This document shows positions 7,611 to 10,780 of a DNA stretch of 10,780 nt, piece by piece. The position numbers and the translations under genes were made by a program. This DNA is from Bremia lactucae (lineage: Eukaryota > Oomycota > Peronosporomycetes > Peronosporales > Peronosporaceae), in NCBI RefSeq assembly GCF_004359215.1, contig NW_027152116.1, positions 1 through 10,780 on the forward strand, in the 5' to 3' direction. Position 1 is the first letter of the stretch, and each line of letters opens with the position of its first letter. A model generated the notes under the pieces. That model had not been told where the DNA came from. It saw only the letters and a program-made list of their open reading frames with translations, and searched no databases.

Positions 7611-8085
7611 TGTAACGGGTCATTATTTACTAATACTGATTAATACTAGTTAACTTTTCACTATTTACAGTGTAGGTAGGGTGCCGCGAAACTTCACGTA
7701 CACAATAGTACAGAAGAAGGGATCTTCGTAGCTAAGGGTCTTTAACTACCAAAGGTAATTCAATGGATTAGAATTAGGAAAAAGTGAAACTGTATTGATC
7801 TATTTAGTTTCCTACTTTACGTACTTCCATTTACTACTGAACTTATTAAATTAATATCTAACTAAGTATGGCGCCTCCTTGCGCACCGCACAATTGTGTT
7901 TTGAAACGATTGGCAGAGTTGATTAAGAGTTAAATCAACCAATCAATAGAGCTTATGTCTTATTGTATCAATAATATCAAATTTGGTATAATTGAAACCA
8001 TTTGACTCAGAATTAACATAGAAAATAATTTTGTACATCTTTGCTTATTTCCTCTTATAGGTCATAATACTTATGTAACGGGACA
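7611..8085 (-). repeat. 5' LTR of element B, 475 bp
   Basis: On the - strand it begins TGTCCCGTTACATAAG (8085 downward) and ends TGACCCGTTACA at 7611, giving the TG...CA ends of an LTR. The inner edge is set by the PBS and the outer edge by the TSD. CCGTTACA occurs at both ends as a direct repeat. The outer edge plus target forms a small palindrome, AACGGGA/TCCCGTT with a 2-nt loop. I could not identify a TATA box or polyadenylation site with confidence. Confidence 0.8.
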
Positions 8086-8090
8086 TCCCG
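8086..8090. repeat. Right target-site duplication TCCCG of element B
   Basis: Second copy of the pentamer at 1191-1195. It adjoins the terminal ACA of B's 5' LTR directly, and the following base begins the continuation of A's gag. Confidence 0.7.
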
Positions 8091-8239
8091 TTTAAGAATT
8101 TCTAGGCGGAATGCCAAAAAGGGCAACGGTCGCGGGTCCGACATTGTTACGAAATCGCAACAGCGAGGCGGACCGTAAATAAAACGGCTGGAGTTAATAG
8201 GGGCGCAACGCCCTACTGATCTAGCAACCTCAAGAGAAT
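8091..8239 (+). pseudogene. gag: Element A gag tail
   Basis: Basic Arg/Gly/Lys-rich tail after the nucleocapsid zinc knuckle: RLRISRRNAKKGNGRGSD, then SQQRGGP and TAA at 8176-8178. The matching segment in B (NRNSEADRKENGRG, about 6505-6462) is readable in a shifted frame. Reading phase is continuous with 1155-1195. The following 60 bases lead to the protease frame without a clear boundary signal. Confidence 0.7.
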
Positions 8240-8982
8240 TTGCAAAGTCTTGACAAAAGTTCTCCAGTCACACAGTCGTTATGTGTCTCTGCACCTGGTG
8301 ATGACGTATCCCTCATAACATTGAAGTTAAAAGTGATAAATGATTTGTCGCTTGGAGCCCTAGTGAATTGTGGGGCGTCGAATATCTTTATTCGTCGCCA
8401 GTCGCTAGAGGATCGTAGGCCCAAATGTGTTGAGCGCGACATCCTTCCAAAGAGGATGACGGTCCGTCTAGCGACAGGAGCATCAATTACAGTGATGAAA
8501 CGCGTAGTGAGATTTCAATACATGTTAAAAAATTTACAGTATGATGATAATTCCATCGTACTGGATTTAGATGAAAAATTTGATGTCATCCAGGTTTACC
8601 TCTGCTCAGAAAGTATGAGCCAAGAATCAGCTGGCAGCATCGATCCGTAAAGATGTCTGCCACTTGTTTATCAGATGACCATATGGTGAACGGCTTGGAG
8701 CGTCCACAAGCGTGTGGATATACTACGAGTGAGTATGATGGCCTCACTTATTGTACGGTCGTTAGTAAGACTGCACAAGATTACACTGTGCAGTCAGCTG
8801 GTGGCGGCTGTGCGAAAGCACAGTTGCGCCGAAGGTCCACAACTCGAATGAATCGAGTGGATGTTGACATGAATGTACGCCTAGCAGGTGACATTCAAGG
8901 AAGACATCGGTTGCCCAAAAGAGACAACACGATGATTTTAGCTCGAGTAGAGAGTCGGCCGAACAGGACCCGACTGTGGTAG
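8240..8982 (+). pseudogene. pol: Element A aspartic protease and linker (inactive)
   Basis: Retropepsin-type protease that would cut the Gag-Pol polyprotein. The open frame 8240-8650 carries VSLITLKLKV, then GALVNCGASNIF at residues 39-50, where the family has a D-[ST]-G active site. Here the catalytic Asp is Asn (AAT, 8366-8368) and the next residue Cys. Further on are LEDRRPKCVERDI, MTVRLATGASITVMKRVV (flap region) and IVLDLDEKFDVI. A frameshift near 8605 moves the reading to the frame open until the TAG at 8980 (YEPRISWQHRSVKM, ERPQACGYTTSEYDG, then a charged linker). Met 8240 is only the first Met in the open stretch; the native protein would be part of a polyprotein. B has no counterpart of this region. 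Confidence 0.85.
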
Positions 8983-9399
8983 CGCAATCACAATCAGAAG
9001 ACGTTGAGGGAATAGGTCCCCACGTACTTAAGGAGAAATCTGTTCAGACAGTAAAGGCTAAAATGACTAGACCTTAGCATCTTAAGGGATCAATATCTCG
9101 GCAGCCTGTAGAAAAGAGGTCCTAGGAAGAAACCCATATATTGAATGCCTTGAATAATGATGGATCATGAGAAGGCGCCTATACTCTTGATCTGTATGCA
9201 CCTCCAAAGCTAACTTCGGAGATAACTGAATTACCAGCAATAAAACGATTCTTGGGAGATTTACATATTGGCAGAATCAAGCAGATCTGCGCACTCGTCA
9301 CAGAGGACGATTACGTAACCAAGATTCGGTCAGCGGTAAATTTTGCAGTGACGAGCTGGTTCTCAGCAGCTCATCGATGGACGAAAATGTCCTCGATGT
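8983..9399 (+). pseudogene. pol: Element A pre-RT linker
   Basis: Low-conservation segment between protease and RT. A frame with scattered stops reads SEDVEGIGPHVLKEKSVQTV, then PPKLTSEITELPAIKRFLGD and HIGRIKQICALVTEDDYVTK, which resembles the pre-RT spacer of oomycete gypsy pol. Near 9370-9398 the sequence AGCTCATCGATGGAC is where element B's homology resumes after its deletion. There are at least four stops and a frameshift near 9350. Confidence 0.65.
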
Positions 9400-10315
9400 G
9401 AAGGCTCGAGTTGGAGGTATACTACTTAATCATGGGAGTTACTTAACGCAAATCCTTCATACAAAGATATTTGAATTCAGGGATGTATTCCGTGGGGTAG
9501 TTCCATGCGAGTTACCTAAGGATAAAGGCACTTGACATGAGATCGTGCTCAAACGGGGTTCGAAATACTGTCATGAAGCAGTGGCCACTGCCTTGTGAAC
9601 AAGTACTTGCAAACGATAAATTCCTTATCGATCGATTATAAGCGGGCCCTGTTAGGAATCAACCTCTCCACATAGTTCTCGAACCTTCTATCCACAGGAG
9701 AGTGGCGGATAGTGCATGCATTCAATAAATTAAATGCTGCAACGGTACCGGCTCAAACGTTGATACCTAGAAAGACGTAATAATAGATGGAATGTCTAAC
9801 AGTACCATCTTTGCGTCTATGGATCCGATAGATAGACTTTGTCCAATCCTTATACGTAAACGGGACATCCCGTACACAGCAGTGAGAACTCCCAGTGCAA
9901 TGCTCTGAAAATGGCTAAATGTCGCAGGGGCTTGTAACGTTCCTGCAACATTCAACAGATGCGTAACGAATCTGCCGAGACCGGTGCGAGTATATGCACC
10001 GAGTTATTCCGACGATATATTTGTCCATAGCCGGGCTATGAACGGAAAGATAGACGTGAAAATTCATAAACCTCACGTTCATCAGGCTCTTACACTTATG
10101 CGAAAGCATAAGTTGTACGCAAATCTCAAGAAGTGTATATTCGCTGCAAACGAAATACCACTTCTTGGGTGCATCGTCGGTAAACACGGCGTGCGCCCTG
10201 ATCCCGAAAAAATCAAGGCAATTATAGACTGGCCAGTTCCAGTCGATGTCAAGAGAATTCGAAAGTTTCTTGGATTAGCGGTGTACTTGCAAAGTACTCT
10301 CGCAATTATGCCGAG
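9400..10315 (+). pseudogene. pol: Element A reverse transcriptase (broken)
   Basis: The N-terminal part is heavily frameshifted: VVPCELPKDKG (about 9500-9530), then a stop after KDKGT, and RIVHAFNKLNAAT in pieces (9700-9745). Motif A survives as SMDPID (about 9818-9835), followed by RDIPYTAVRTPSAML (about 9862-9906) and a stop. VPATFNRCVTN (about 9939-9971) precedes the open frame 9984-10319 with the catalytic box YSDD (10005-10016; the second residue is usually hydrophobic). Then come MRKHKLYANLKKCIFAANEI, LLGCIVGKHGVRPDPEKIKA and FLGLAVYLQ. A one-base deletion near 10288 shifts the frame into the RNase H segment. Confidence 0.85.
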
Positions 10316-10774
10316 ATGACAGTTCATCTCTCTCGTCTCCTGAAAAAAGATGAGAAATGGCTATGGAACGCTGATTGTCAGCGTTCCTTTGAAGGTATCA
10401 AGCAAAACTTGTTGCAGTCGCCCACCTTGGCGATTGTAGATCAAGACAGACCATTTCGTGTGGTCTGTGACGCCCGCGATTTTGCAATTGGCTGCGCGTT
10501 AATGCAATACGATATATATGGCGAGGAGCGCGTCGTCTGTTACCAATCGCGTCAGCTGCAACCAGCTGAACGCAATTACCCGGATTTCCTTGGCATGAAA
10601 TATACACTGGCTAAGTTTAAGGTCTATCTCCGAGAATATAGACCGTTCATCGTGTATACGGACCATGCGTCATTACACACGGCCGTAAATAGCTCAAATC
10701 TCTCGCAAAGAATGGCGAAGTGGCAATCCTTCTTCGTGGAGTATAATTTCTCCGTAAAATATAAACCAAGATGA
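10288..10774 (+). pseudogene. pol: Element A RNase H domain (catalytic deletion)
   Basis: Open from about 10288 to the TGA at 10772-10774. Contains KYSRNYAEMTVHLSRLLKK, NADCQRSFEGIKQ, then RVVCDARDFAIGCALMQYD with the first catalytic Asp, YQSRQLQPAERNY and FIVYTDHASLHTAVN with a later Asp. Between ERNY and MKY it reads PDFLG, where element B has LGHDQENLA; this four-residue shortfall removes the conserved acidic residue. It ends at VKYKPR then TGA, where B continues with ERLNVVSDA, so a frameshift lies next to the window edge. Confidence 0.85.
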
Positions 10775-10780
10775 CAAAAT

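Larger units (their letters stand above)
1196..8085 (-). mobile_element. Inner Ty3/gypsy element B, nested in A's gag
   Basis: Complete but decayed LTR retrotransposon of about 6.9 kb on the - strand. Order in its own direction: 5' LTR 8085-7611, PBS, gag, a deleted protease region, RT, RNase H, integrase, acidic linker, chromodomain, a 1 kb segment with opposite-strand coding character, and the 3' LTR remnant 1588-1214. RT before integrase marks Ty3/gypsy, and the chromodomain marks a chromovirus-type element. Flanked by TCCCG. It is related to A but diverged, not a recent duplicate of it. Confidence 0.85.
8086..10780 (+). mobile_element. Outer Ty3/gypsy element A, right segment
   Basis: Continuation of element A after the nested insertion: gag tail (8091-8178), protease (to about 8610), linker, RT (about 9400-10315) and RNase H (10288-10774). 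Integrase, chromodomain and the 3' LTR would lie beyond the window. Same order and family as B on the other strand, with the protease block that B lacks. Confidence 0.85.

Noticed and set aside
9855..9872. ACGGGACATCCCGT considered as another LTR end, because it matches 8078-8091
   Set aside because: Here it encodes the RT residues RDIPYTAV in frame and has no flanking LTR sequence; the match is coincidental.
9767..10327. Open - strand frames of 60-90 codons
   Set aside because: They are opposite element A's RT, which has the YSDD box and downstream motifs on the + strand.

Overview
The window is repeat DNA from a eukaryote, most probably an oomycete (Phytophthora or a downy mildew). Every recognisable protein is a Ty3/gypsy polyprotein of the chromodomain-bearing type abundant in oomycete genomes. 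I base this on the recalled look of pol motifs such as the GPF/Y block, the RT-RNase H blocks and a C-terminal chromodomain; no search was run. I see no host gene, rRNA, tRNA or CRISPR array.

Layout. Two related retroelements are nested. Outer element A lies on the + strand and is split in two. Its left part (1-1195) holds the end of the 5' LTR, a primer-binding site and most of gag. Its right part (8086-10780) holds the gag tail, protease, a linker, reverse transcriptase and RNase H, and runs off the window. Inner element B lies on the - strand (about 1196-8085). Read from high to low coordinates it has a 5' LTR (7611-8085), a PBS, gag (7559-6447), RT, RNase H, integrase, linker and chromodomain (6446-2611), a 1 kb segment with + strand coding character (1589-2651), and a 3' LTR (1214-1588). 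Removing B and one copy of the 5-bp repeat TCCCG (1191-1195 and 8086-8090) restores A's gag reading frame just after its zinc knuckle, so B jumped into A's gag.

Both elements are dead. A has a D-to-N change in the protease motif, several frameshifts and an RNase H deletion. B has lost the whole protease block (about 1.2 kb relative to A), two integrase catalytic Asp and a 17-bp tandem duplication in RT, plus many stops. They would depend on active relatives, and nothing here forms a working operon or pathway.

Three things stand out. First, perfect short-loop inverted repeats are far too frequent: about 24 with arms of 8 bp or more, against roughly 2 expected. At three sites homologous between A and B, A is perfect where B has one mismatch, which suggests template-switch (quasi-palindrome) mutation. 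Second, B carries a + strand (antisense) coding remnant between chromodomain and 3' LTR with 12-residue tandem repeats and a basic C-terminus; I do not recognise it. Third, B's 3' LTR has a 35-bp-arm hairpin that the 5' LTR lacks.
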